From Bradyrhizobium sp. 21 (lineage in GTDB: Bacteria > Pseudomonadota > Alphaproteobacteria > Rhizobiales > Xanthobacteraceae), in contig NZ_JADPJG010000035.1 of assembly GCF_023073335.1 (NCBI RefSeq), positions 376,341 to 440,340 on the forward strand: DNA of 64,000 nucleotides, in the 5' to 3' direction. A program made the position numbers and the translations under genes. Below, piece after piece: positions 43,555 to 51,683 of the stretch (the first letter of the stretch is position 1; each line of letters starts with the position of its first letter). The notes below the pieces were generated by a model. That model worked only from the letters and a program-made list of their open reading frames with translations. It was not told the origin of the DNA and searched no databases.

Positions 43555-45249
43555 TCACGCGGTCTTCGCGGCCTTCAATCCCAGCCGCTTTTCCACGTCG
43601 TCGCGCATCAGGAATTTCTGGATCTTTCCGGTCACGGTCATCGGAAACTCGTCGACGAATTCCACGTAGCGCGGAATCTTGTTGTGGGCGATCTGGCCGT
43701 CGCAGAAGGCGCGCACCTCTTCCATCGTCAGCTTCTCGCCGGACCTGACGCGGATCCAGGCGCAGAGCTCCTCGCCGTAGCGGGTATCCGCAACGCCAAA
43801 AATCTGCACGTCCTGAATCTTGGGGTGGCGGTAGAGAAACTCCTCGATCTCGCGCGGATAGAGGTTCTCGCCGCCCCGGATCACTAGGTCCTTGATGCGG
43901 CCGACGATGTTGCAATAACCCTGGTCGTCGATGACGGCGATGTCGCCTGTGTGCATCCAGCCGTTGGCATCGAGCACGTCCGCGGTCTTCTCCGGCTCCT
44001 CCCAGTAGCCCAGCATCACGCTGTAACCGCGGGTGCAGAGCTCGCCCCGCTCGCCGCGCTTGACGATCTTGCCGTCGAGATCGACGACCTTGACCTCGAC
44101 ATGCGGATGGATCCGTCCGACCGTCGAAACGCGGCATTCGAGCGGATCGTCGACGGCACTCTGGAAGCTGACCGGGCTCGTCTCGGTCATGCCATAGGCG
44201 ATCGTGACCTCTCCCATGTTCATCTCGCTGTTGACGCGCTTCATCACCTCGATCGGGCAGGGCGCGCCGGCCATGATGCCGGTGCGCAGCGATGTCAGAT
44301 TGAACTTCGAAAACTCGGGATGATCGAGCTCGGCGATGAACATCGTCGGCACACCGTAGAGCGCGGTGCATTTTTCCTGCTCGATGGTCCGCAGCGTCGC
44401 GAGCGGATCAAATCCTTCGCCGGGATAGACCATCGTGGCGCCGAGCGTGACGGAGGCGAGATTGCCCATCACCATGCCGAAGCAATGATAGAGCGGCACC
44501 GGAATGCAGATGCGGTCCTGCTCGGTCAGGCGCATGGCGCGGCCCGTAAAATAGCCGTTGTTGAGTATGTTGTGGTGGGTCAGCGTCACGCCCTTGGGCG
44601 ATCCCGTCGTGCCGCTGGTGAACTGGATGTTGACGGGGTCGTCGAATTGCAGCGAGACGCCAAGCGCGGCGAGCTGCTCGCGGTGCCGGGCTCCGCCCAT
44701 GGCGGCGACGTCGTCGAAGGGAATCGTGCCAGGGCAGGTGGGGCCGCCGATCTGGATCACGATGCGCAAGGCCGGCAGCCGCGCCGCCTGCAATTGCCCG
44801 GGCTTGGCGCGAGCAAGCTCCGGCAGCAGCGTATTCAGCATGTCCATGTAGTTGCTGGTCTTGAACGCCGTCGCGGTGACGATGGCTTCGCATCCGACCT
44901 TGTGAAGCGCAAATTCCAGCTCGCTCAGCCGGTAGGCGGGATTGATCGTCACCAGGATCAGGCCGGCCTTGGCGGCAGCAAACTGCGTCAGCGTCCATTC
45001 CGGCCGGTTCAGCGACCAGATGCCGATCCGTGCGCCGCGTTCGAGGCCGAGCGCGAGAAAGCCGGCGGCGAGCGCGTCGACCCGCTCGGCAAGTTCCTTC
45101 CATGTCCATCGCACGCCGTGGCTGGGCGAGACCAGCGCCTCGCGATCGCTCCAGTGCCGCGCGGCCTGATCGAGGCTGCGGCCGATGGTGTCGCCAAGCA
45201 GCGGCGTGTCGGAGGTGCCGCAAACGTAACTGTCGGCTTTGTCTGCCAA
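43555..45249 (-). CDS. Acyl-CoA ligase (AMP-forming), medium/long-chain type
   Basis: 564 aa from a TTG at 45249, chosen because a strong ggaggaga ribosome site precedes it and family members begin near here; the ATG at 45393 would overlap the upstream gene. Adenylate-forming enzyme: P-loop FTSGTTGSPKGVTLTHHN at about 208, A5 motif YGMTETSPVSF, A7 GWMHTGDIA, A8 GRIKDLVIRGGENLYPREIEE and A10 lysine region VTGKIQKF. Activates a carboxylic acid to its CoA thioester via AMP. Substrate probably a fatty acid, not proven. Follows the serine hydrolase on the same strand. Confidence 0.9.
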   Translation of the reverse strand: MADKADSYVCGTSDTPLLGDTIGRSLDQAARHWSDREALVSPSHGVRWTWKELAERVDALAAGFLALGLERGARIGIWSLNRPEWTLTQFAAAKAGLILVTINPAYRLSELEFALHKVGCEAIVTATAFKTSNYMDMLNTLLPELARAKPGQLQAARLPALRIVIQIGGPTCPGTIPFDDVAAMGGARHREQLAALGVSLQFDDPVNIQFTSGTTGSPKGVTLTHHNILNNGYFTGRAMRLTEQDRICIPVPLYHCFGMVMGNLASVTLGATMVYPGEGFDPLATLRTIEQEKCTALYGVPTMFIAELDHPEFSKFNLTSLRTGIMAGAPCPIEVMKRVNSEMNMGEVTIAYGMTETSPVSFQSAVDDPLECRVSTVGRIHPHVEVKVVDLDGKIVKRGERGELCTRGYSVMLGYWEEPEKTADVLDANGWMHTGDIAVIDDQGYCNIVGRIKDLVIRGGENLYPREIEEFLYRHPKIQDVQIFGVADTRYGEELCAWIRVRSGEKLTMEEVRAFCDGQIAHNKIPRYVEFVDEFPMTVTGKIQKFLMRDDVEKRLGLKAAKTA

Positions 45250-45328
45250 GATCGTCTCCTCCAGCCAGGTGCGTGGTGGCCGGGACAACAAGCCCGGCCA
45301 TGACGCGTCGTGAGAGTTCAGGTGTGCC

Positions 45329-46522
45329 TTACGCCGCTTTCTGCCCGCTGCCGGCATCGAGCCCGGCATAGACGCCGCGCTCGAAGCCCGCAAAAGCCTC
45401 GAGGCACTTTGTATCCGCGAACGGCAATAGCTGCATCAGGATCACGCCGGTGACGTCGCGCGCCGGGTCGATCCAGTAATAGGTGTTGGCGAGGCCGGCC
45501 CAGGCGAGGCTGCCCGCGCTGCGCCCCTCGGCTGTCTTGGCGGTGTTGATCATGAAGCTGAGGCCCCACTTCTTCACCTGCTCCGGATAGAGATCGACGT
45601 CGTTGGTGTACATCGGCGCGGCCGTGGTCAGCTTGCCCATGTTGAGGTCGCCCATCTGGTTCTGCCCCATCATGGCGATCGTCTCGGCCTTCAGCACCTG
45701 ATTGCCGTTGCCGCGGCCCTTGTTCAGGATCATCTGGGTGAACTTGATGTAGTCGGCCGCGGTCGCATAGAGGCCGCCGCCACCCATATGGAATTCCGGC
45801 TCCTGCTCGAGCTCGAACGGGATCGATGCGAGCTGTCCGTCCTCGCCGCGCGCATGCATGCCGACCAGGCGCTTGCGCATGTTGTCGGTGATCTTGAAGG
45901 CGGTATCGCTCATGCCGAGCGGGGCGAACAGATTGTCGCGCAGGTAAGCATCGAGCCGCTTGCCGCTGACGGCCTCGACGGCCTTGCCGACAAAATCGAT
46001 GTTGGTGCCGTATTCCCAGCGCGTGCCGGGATCCGTCATGATCGGTGTCTTCAATGCCGCGTTCTGGCAGGTGGTAATGGCGGGCGTTCCGGTTTTCTCC
46101 AGATGGATCGCAAGATCGCCGTTCCACATGTTGTAGGCGAAGCCGGCAGTGTGGGTCATGAGCTGACGCAGCGTGATCGGTCCCTTGGCCGGACGAAGCT
46201 TTGGCTCGCCCTTGGCATCGAAACCTTCGAGCACCTGCGGCTTGGCGAGATCGGGCAGCACCTCGCCGATCGGCGTATCCAGTGACAGCTTGCCTTGCTC
46301 GACCAGCTGCATCGCGCCCGCTGTCGTCACCGCCTTCGTCATCGATGCGATCCAGAACACGCTGTCAGCGGTCATCGCATCCGGCTTGGACAGATCGCGC
46401 TTGCCGAACGCGCCCTGATACAGCACGTCGGTACCGCTGGCGGCGATGGCGACAACGCCGGGAATCTCCTTGGCCTCGCTCTTCTGGCGCAGGATCTCGT
46501 CGATCTCAGCTTTGCTTTGCAT
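45329..46522 (-). CDS. Class C beta-lactamase-fold serine hydrolase (esterase/peptidase)
   Basis: 397 aa from the ATG at 46522, which has a good ggagga site; the further upstream frame is noise. Active-site SMTK (ASMTKAVTTAG) gives the Ser-x-x-Lys, and WEYGTN the tyrosine. No signal peptide is seen with this start, so it is likely cytoplasmic. Similar enzymes are esterases of the EstB type rather than true beta-lactamases. It precedes the acyl-CoA ligase by 79 bp and may supply it with an acid. Confidence 0.85.
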   Translation of the reverse strand: MQSKAEIDEILRQKSEAKEIPGVVAIAASGTDVLYQGAFGKRDLSKPDAMTADSVFWIASMTKAVTTAGAMQLVEQGKLSLDTPIGEVLPDLAKPQVLEGFDAKGEPKLRPAKGPITLRQLMTHTAGFAYNMWNGDLAIHLEKTGTPAITTCQNAALKTPIMTDPGTRWEYGTNIDFVGKAVEAVSGKRLDAYLRDNLFAPLGMSDTAFKITDNMRKRLVGMHARGEDGQLASIPFELEQEPEFHMGGGGLYATAADYIKFTQMILNKGRGNGNQVLKAETIAMMGQNQMGDLNMGKLTTAAPMYTNDVDLYPEQVKKWGLSFMINTAKTAEGRSAGSLAWAGLANTYYWIDPARDVTGVILMQLLPFADTKCLEAFAGFERGVYAGLDAGSGQKAA

Positions 46523-46739
46523 ACCCGTTTCCTCCGGTTTGATTATTGTTGGAAGCGATCGATTGTCCTCCCGCATGCTCCGCGCGGCAAGCACATCCAT
46601 GAAAGTGTGGCGGTCGCGATGTCGTGACTTGACGGTCCGCAGCTCCCGCAGGACGACAGGGCGGCTGAACTGCAACACTCCGTCACAATCTGCGGTGGAT
46701 GGCCGCAACCAGCCGTGACCGTGGATAGGTGCTGGCGAT

Positions 46740-46764
46740 ATGTTTCAGGAATATTTTGAAACAT
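46740..46764. promoter_or_regulatory. Perfect palindrome ATGTTTCA-N9-TGAAACAT, candidate operator
   Basis: Eight-base arms match exactly in the 338-bp gap (46523-46860) between the divergent serine hydrolase and the 106-residue gene. Its length and symmetry suit a TetR-type dimer. No regulator gene lies beside it, so the bound protein is unknown. The rest of the gap shows no gene. Confidence 0.6.
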
Positions 46765-46860
46765 TTTGTGCGCTGCGACGTTCGGCCTTGGGGCGAGTCA
46801 TGGCCCTCGTTAAAAGTTGATGCAAAAGCTGGCGGCCTGACGAGCCGTGGGGGACCTCAA

Positions 46861-47181
46861 ATGATTTCGACCTGGAGCGAATGGAAGCGCTATCCCCGTC
46901 CCGGACGGGGCGAAAATCTCGAAGCGCCGATTGCGCCCGGCATTTACGAGGTTCGGATCGCGGGCACCGGCGCGCTCTATTCCTTCGGCGCGGTCGACAA
47001 TCTGGCACAGGCACTGGCGTTGCTGCCGGTCGGCTCGAAATCTTGGTTCGGCCGCCGCGACACCTCGGACGCCCCCGCTCTCGAATACCGGACATGCGCG
47101 ACCTCCTCGAAGGCCGACGCCAAGGCCGCAGCCGAGCGCATGATCGGCCGGCGCGAGACTTACATGAGCGGCGCGGCCTGA
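46861..47181 (+). CDS. Small conserved hypothetical protein
   Basis: 106 aa from the ATG at 46861; a longer frame from 46729 runs across the operator. Begins MISTWSEWKRYPRPGRGENLEAP, with GIYEVRI and YSFGAVDNLAQALALLP as regular beta-alpha elements, then a polar C-terminus. No signal or membrane segment. I do not recognise a named family. It lies in front of the dehydrogenase with a 108-bp gap. Confidence 0.7.
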   Translation: MISTWSEWKRYPRPGRGENLEAPIAPGIYEVRIAGTGALYSFGAVDNLAQALALLPVGSKSWFGRRDTSDAPALEYRTCATSSKADAKAAAERMIGRRETYMSGAA

Positions 47182-47289
47182 GGTCGCGCTCCCGTTTCGC
47201 TAAAGGCAGATGTGCGTTGCGGGGCGGTGCATTGCGCGCCGTCTGTCCCTATATTCCGGGCCAACCTGAAAGCCCCCCGGAGTGACGCC

Positions 47290-48783
47290 ATGACCCCGAC
47301 CGCCGCCGCACGCGCTCAGCACGCCACGTCCAATCTGCGTGACCGGTTGAAGGACCCGTCGCTGCTGAAGGAGGCCTGTTATATCGACGGCGCCTGGGTC
47401 GGTTCGCCGGTCTTCGCCGTCAACAATCCCGCCACCGGCGTCGAGCTTGCAAAGGTTCCGCAGCTTTCGGCGGATGATGCCACCAAGGCGGTCGAAGCCG
47501 CCGAGCGCGCGTTTCCGGCCTGGGCCAAGCACACCGCCAAGCAGCGCTCCAATATTTTGCGCAAATGGTTCGAGCTGATCATCGCCAATCGCGAGGACCT
47601 CGCGCTGATCCTCACCTCCGAGCAGGGCAAGCCGCTCAGTGAAGCCCTGGGCGAGGTCGATATCGGCGCCGCCTATATCGAGTTCTTCGCCGAGGAGGCC
47701 CGCCGCGTCTATGGCGAGACCATCCCGACGCAGCGTCCCGATGCGCGCCTGCTCGCGATCAAGCAGCCGATCGGCGTCTGCGGCGCGATCACGCCGTGGA
47801 ATTTCCCGAACTCGATGATCACGCGCAAGGTCTCGCCGGCGCTGGCGGCCGGCTGCACCGTGGTGCTGAAGCCCGCCAATGAAACGCCGCTGTCGGCGCT
47901 GGCGCTTGCCGCGCTCGCGGAGAAGGCCGGCGTGCCCAAGGGCGTGTTCAACATCGTCACCGGGGATGCAGCGCCGATCGGCAAGGTGCTGTGCGAGCAT
48001 CCGGCCGTGCGTTTCGTCGGCTTCACCGGCTCGACCGCGGTCGGCAAGATCCTCTACCAGCAGGCCTCCGTCGGCGTGAAGCGGCTCGGCCTCGAACTCG
48101 GCGGCAACGCGCCGTTCGTGGTGTTCGACGATGCCGATATCGATGCCGCGGTCGAAGGCGCGATCGTCTCCAAATACCGCAACATGGGCCAGACCTGCGT
48201 CTGCGCCAACCGCCTCTACGCCCAGGACAGGATCTACGACGAGTTCGTGCAAAAACTGTCGAAGAAGGTCGCGGCGATGAAGGTCGGCGACGGCACCGAG
48301 AGCGGCGTCACCCAGGGCCCGCTGATCAATTTGAAAGCGGTCGACAAGGTCGAGCGCCACATCGCGGATGCCGTGAAGCGCGGCGCCAAGGTCGTGACTG
48401 GCGGCAAGCGCAGCGAGCTCGGCCGCTCGTTCTTCGAGCCGACCGTGCTTGCCGACGTCAAGCCGGACTCGCTGGTGACGCAGGAGGAAACCTTCGGCCC
48501 GCTCGCGCCGGTGATCCGCTTCAAGGAGGAGGCCGACGTGATCGCGATGTGCAACGCCTCGCCGTTCGGTCTCGCCTCCTACTTCTACTCCCGCGATATC
48601 GGCCGCGTCTGGCGTGTCGCCGAGGCGCTGGAGTCGGGCATGGTCGGCGTCAACACCGGGTTGATCACCACCGAAGTCGCCCCCTTCGGCGGCGTCAAGG
48701 AAAGCGGCCTCGGCCGCGAAGGCTCGCATCACGGCATGGAAGAATATGTCGAGATCAAATATGTGATGATGGCGGGGGTTTAG
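47290..48783 (+). CDS. gabD: NAD(P)-dependent succinate-semialdehyde-type dehydrogenase
   Basis: 497 aa aldehyde dehydrogenase. Catalytic Cys in GQTCVCANR (near residue 302), Glu in LELGGNAPFVVF (near 268), and NAD motif ITPWNFPNSMITRKVSPALAAG plus GFTGSTAVGK. The run LTSEQGKPLSEALGEV and the pattern around the active site match the GabD group, which oxidises succinate semialdehyde to succinate in GABA breakdown. No gabT beside it. Start ATG at 47290 lies after a gagtgac region. Confidence 0.9.
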   Translation: MTPTAAARAQHATSNLRDRLKDPSLLKEACYIDGAWVGSPVFAVNNPATGVELAKVPQLSADDATKAVEAAERAFPAWAKHTAKQRSNILRKWFELIIANREDLALILTSEQGKPLSEALGEVDIGAAYIEFFAEEARRVYGETIPTQRPDARLLAIKQPIGVCGAITPWNFPNSMITRKVSPALAAGCTVVLKPANETPLSALALAALAEKAGVPKGVFNIVTGDAAPIGKVLCEHPAVRFVGFTGSTAVGKILYQQASVGVKRLGLELGGNAPFVVFDDADIDAAVEGAIVSKYRNMGQTCVCANRLYAQDRIYDEFVQKLSKKVAAMKVGDGTESGVTQGPLINLKAVDKVERHIADAVKRGAKVVTGGKRSELGRSFFEPTVLADVKPDSLVTQEETFGPLAPVIRFKEEADVIAMCNASPFGLASYFYSRDIGRVWRVAEALESGMVGVNTGLITTEVAPFGGVKESGLGREGSHHGMEEYVEIKYVMMAGV

Positions 48784-48900
48784 GACGTGCTCCTCCGTGG
48801 CCGGAAACATGGCATCTACGGCGTTCGCCGGTACCGTCTGACCGCGTAAATGTTCCTGCAATGCGGACCGAATTGAACGGCCCGCAAGCAGGAGCACGTC

Positions 48901-49620
48901 ATGACAAAGTTGAGTGAACTGGCGATCGAAGCGCACGGCGGCCTTCAGCGCTGGAAGCAGTTCGGGCAGGTCTCTGCCGATCTTAGGCAGGGCGGGGTGC
49001 TTTGGTCCCTGAAGGGACAGGCGCAGACCCTTCAACAGACGACGGTGACCGTCGGCTTGCGCAAGGAGTGGTCCTCTCACGCGCCCTTTGGTCCCGAGCA
49101 TCGGCGTTCGAGATTCGAACCGGGGCGGGTCGCGCTCGAAACTGCAGATGGCGCGGTGCTCGAGGAGTTGCTGAATCCGCGGAGCAGTTTTTCTGGTCAC
49201 ACCCTGCAGACGCCGTGGACGGAGCTTCAGCTGGCCTATTTTGCCGGCTGCGCGATGTGGACCTATCTCAACACCCCATTCCTGCTCGCGTGGCCGGATG
49301 TCGAGACCGAGGAGCTGGAGCCGTTGCGAACGAATGATGGGCTCTGGCGCCGCCTGGCCGTCCGGTTTCCGAAAGACATCGCGACCCACAGTGCCGTGCA
49401 GACGCTTTATTTCGATTCCGAGGGGCTGCTCAAACGTCACGACTACGATGTTGAAATTGCCGGCAATACTCCGGGCGCACATCTGATCGACGACTATGTC
49501 GAAGTCTCCGGCATCCGTTTTCCGACCAAGCGGCGCATCTTCGCGCGGCAGCCCGACGGCAGCTTCAGCACCGAGCCTCTGGTCGTCTCGATCGATCTGT
49601 CGAATATCAGGCTGAGCTAA
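48901..49620 (+). CDS. Conserved hypothetical protein
   Basis: 239 aa, no signal peptide or membrane span. Begins MTKLSELAIEAHGGLQRWKQF, which resembles the start of small lipoprotein-carrier or outer-membrane-like beta-sheet proteins, but I cannot assign it. Many beta strands (SGIRFPTKRRIFARQ, LYFDSEGLLKRHDYDVEIAG). Convergent with the GlxA-type regulator at 49631. Its role is unknown. Confidence 0.72.
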   Translation: MTKLSELAIEAHGGLQRWKQFGQVSADLRQGGVLWSLKGQAQTLQQTTVTVGLRKEWSSHAPFGPEHRRSRFEPGRVALETADGAVLEELLNPRSSFSGHTLQTPWTELQLAYFAGCAMWTYLNTPFLLAWPDVETEELEPLRTNDGLWRRLAVRFPKDIATHSAVQTLYFDSEGLLKRHDYDVEIAGNTPGAHLIDDYVEVSGIRFPTKRRIFARQPDGSFSTEPLVVSIDLSNIRLS

Positions 49621-49630
49621 GTCCGGGACG

Positions 49631-50572
49631 CTAGAGCGTGGCGAGGGGTCCTGCCTCCTTGCGGATGGCGCGCGGCGCCTCGCCATGCACGCGAACAAAG
49701 GCCTGGCGCATGCGCTCCCGGTTGGCGAAACCGGTCTCGCGTGCGACGGCCTCGATTGGCAACCGGGTCTGCTCCAGCATCAATTTCGCAGATTCGAGGC
49801 GCAGCGATTCGACCGCCTTTGCCGGTGTCGTCCCGGTCGCGGAACGGAACAGACGCGTGAATTGTCGCGGGCTGAGACAGGCGGCACGCGCCAGATCGTC
49901 GATGGTGAGACTCTCGCGCAGGTTTTGTCGAGCGTAGCTCAACGCCTTCTGGACCCTGTCCTCGCTGGTTTCGAGATCCAGCAAGGCAGAATGCTGCGAT
50001 TGCCCACCTGAGCGACGGTGATACATCACCATGCCCCTCGCAACGGAGCGTGCTATTTCCGGACCGAGGTCTCGCTCGATCATGCCGACGACCATGTCGG
50101 TTCCGGCACTCATGCCGGCAGACGTCCAGACCTCCCCGTCTGCGATGAAGATCTTGTCGGCGTCCACCTCGCAGCTTGGGAATCTCGTCTGCAATTCCTG
50201 CGCATAGCGCCAGTGAGTGGTCGCCCGTCGGCCGTTCAACAGCCCGGCGTCTCCAAGCACGAACGAGCCAAGGCAAATCGACGCGACACGCCGCGCATCG
50301 CGGGCCGCCGCTCGAAGAAGCCGGATCAGGCCCGGTGACGAGGTCGGAACTTCGAGGCCGGCCGCGACGATGAGGGTATCGACCGAGGCCCGGTCGAACG
50401 GCTCCGTCATGACCTGCATCCCCGCGGACGAGGTGACCAGCCCGCCGTCCTCCGAGAACGCGCGAACGTCGTAAATCTTCTCTCCTGCCTGCTTGTTGGC
50501 CACGTCGAAGGCCGCGACAGCGCCAAAACAAACAGCCTGGAAGCCTGGAGACAGAACCAAGCCAATTATCAT
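49631..50572 (-). CDS. GlxA-type regulator (DJ-1/PfpI domain + AraC helix-turn-helix)
   Basis: 313 aa from the ATG at 50572 (MIIGLVLSPGFQAV). N-terminal class I glutamine-amidotransferase-like domain (about 1-170) with ICLGSFVLGDAGLL holding the nucleophile-elbow Cys, followed by two AraC helix-turn-helix motifs (about 210-305; TIDDLARAACLSPRQFTRLFRS and LPIEAVARETGFANRERMRQAF). Regulates choline/glycine-betaine or stress genes in relatives. Divergent from an alpha/beta hydrolase, which it probably controls through the palindrome at 50716-50745. Confidence 0.9.
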   Translation of the reverse strand: MIIGLVLSPGFQAVCFGAVAAFDVANKQAGEKIYDVRAFSEDGGLVTSSAGMQVMTEPFDRASVDTLIVAAGLEVPTSSPGLIRLLRAAARDARRVASICLGSFVLGDAGLLNGRRATTHWRYAQELQTRFPSCEVDADKIFIADGEVWTSAGMSAGTDMVVGMIERDLGPEIARSVARGMVMYHRRSGGQSQHSALLDLETSEDRVQKALSYARQNLRESLTIDDLARAACLSPRQFTRLFRSATGTTPAKAVESLRLESAKLMLEQTRLPIEAVARETGFANRERMRQAFVRVHGEAPRAIRKEAGPLATL

Positions 50573-50715
50573 GATGACTCCTGGATGCGACGCCCTCCGG
50601 AACAATTGGTTGCGCGCCTCCTCCCCTGCCAATTGCATGGCCAAAATGGCGGCATCTACGTCCTGTCGATGCCGCCAGTCGGCTGGTACGTCTCCGCCAT
50701 CAAGCGTGTGGAGAC

Positions 50716-50745
50716 GGCAATATATGGCGTCCGTCATATAATGCC
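50716..50745. promoter_or_regulatory. Inverted repeat GGCAATATATG-N8-CATATAATGCC, candidate operator over a -10 box
   Basis: Eleven-base arms match at ten positions. TATAAT lies at 50737-50742 inside the right arm, in the direction of the hydrolase. It sits between the divergent regulator and hydrolase and is a good site for repression by the GlxA-type protein. Confidence 0.6.
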
Positions 50746-50801
50746 GTGCTGGCCGTACTGCCAGCCTCTGCCTCTCGCGCTCACAGAAAAAAGGAGAAGG
50801 C

Positions 50802-51683
50802 ATGTCACTTGAAACGTCCAAAACGGAATTCATCGAAGCTGGCGGCATCCGCTTTGCGTTCAGGCGTCTCGGCGAGGCAACGGGGACACCGCTCGTCCTG
50901 CTTCAGCATTTCACCGGCAATATGGACTCGTGGGACCCGGCCGTGGTGAACGGGCTCGCGGAAGCCAGGCCGGTCATCGTCTTCGACAATGCGGGCGTGG
51001 GCTCGAGCTCCGGCGCGACGCCGGACAGCGTCGAGCGGATGGCGGCGGATGCCGAGATATTCCTTAGGGCGCTCGATATCTCCAGCGTGGATCTTCTCGG
51101 CTTTTCGCTGGGCGGCATGGTCGCTCAGATTCTCGCTTCAAACGGCTCGGGCCTGGTCCGTCAATTGATCGTCGCGGGAGCGGCGCCGCGGGGCGGCGAG
51201 GAGCATCTGCTGAGCGTCGTGAGGGATGCCTTTGCCCGCGGGGCCGCAGACGTCAGGCTGCCGCTGTTCTTCACACCGTCAGACGCCAGTCAGCGCGCCG
51301 GGAGAGAATTCGTCGCACGGACAACCGTGCGCTCGAAGGACCGCGATCCGGAAAGCGGCGAGAGCGTGAGCGGGACCCAGGCAAAGGCGATCATCGCCTG
51401 GTGCGCCCAAAAGAACGAAAGTCCCCGCATGCTGCGGGCGATCGACCAGCCCACTCTCATCGTCCACGGCAGCGACGACACCATGTTTCCCAGCATCAAC
51501 GCCTACAACACGTTCAAGGCCATGAAGGATGCGCAGCTCATCCTGTATCCCGACTCCGGGCACGGCGCACTTTTTCAGTATCCGGACTTGTTCGTGGCAC
51601 ATTGCAGAACGTTTCTGGACGCGAGAGCTACCGCCGCAGCACCGCGATCGTGCGGTTCGCAAACGTCAGCCGCTCGGCCATGA
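50802..51683 (+). CDS. Alpha/beta-hydrolase
   Basis: 293 aa. Nucleophile elbow LLGFSLGGMVAQ (Ser near residue 103), acid in VHGSDDTMFP and His in YPDSGHGALFQYP complete the triad. Similar to haloperoxidase/epoxide-hydrolase-like enzymes; substrate unknown. The last about 19 residues (after FLDARATAAAP) are encoded opposite the end of the SulP gene, so the original stop may have been lost. Divergent from the GlxA-type regulator. Confidence 0.88.
   Translation: MSLETSKTEFIEAGGIRFAFRRLGEATGTPLVLLQHFTGNMDSWDPAVVNGLAEARPVIVFDNAGVGSSSGATPDSVERMAADAEIFLRALDISSVDLLGFSLGGMVAQILASNGSGLVRQLIVAGAAPRGGEEHLLSVVRDAFARGAADVRLPLFFTPSDASQRAGREFVARTTVRSKDRDPESGESVSGTQAKAIIAWCAQKNESPRMLRAIDQPTLIVHGSDDTMFPSINAYNTFKAMKDAQLILYPDSGHGALFQYPDLFVAHCRTFLDARATAAAPRSCGSQTSAARP

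Noticed and set aside
45329..46522. Beta-lactamase resistance gene
   Set aside because: The SMTK and YGT motifs fit the wider class C fold, but there is no signal peptide and the sequence suggests an esterase.
47200..49698. 832-codon minus-strand open frame
   Set aside because: Runs antisense through the dehydrogenase and the next gene; no domain motifs; product of codon bias in a G+C-rich genome.
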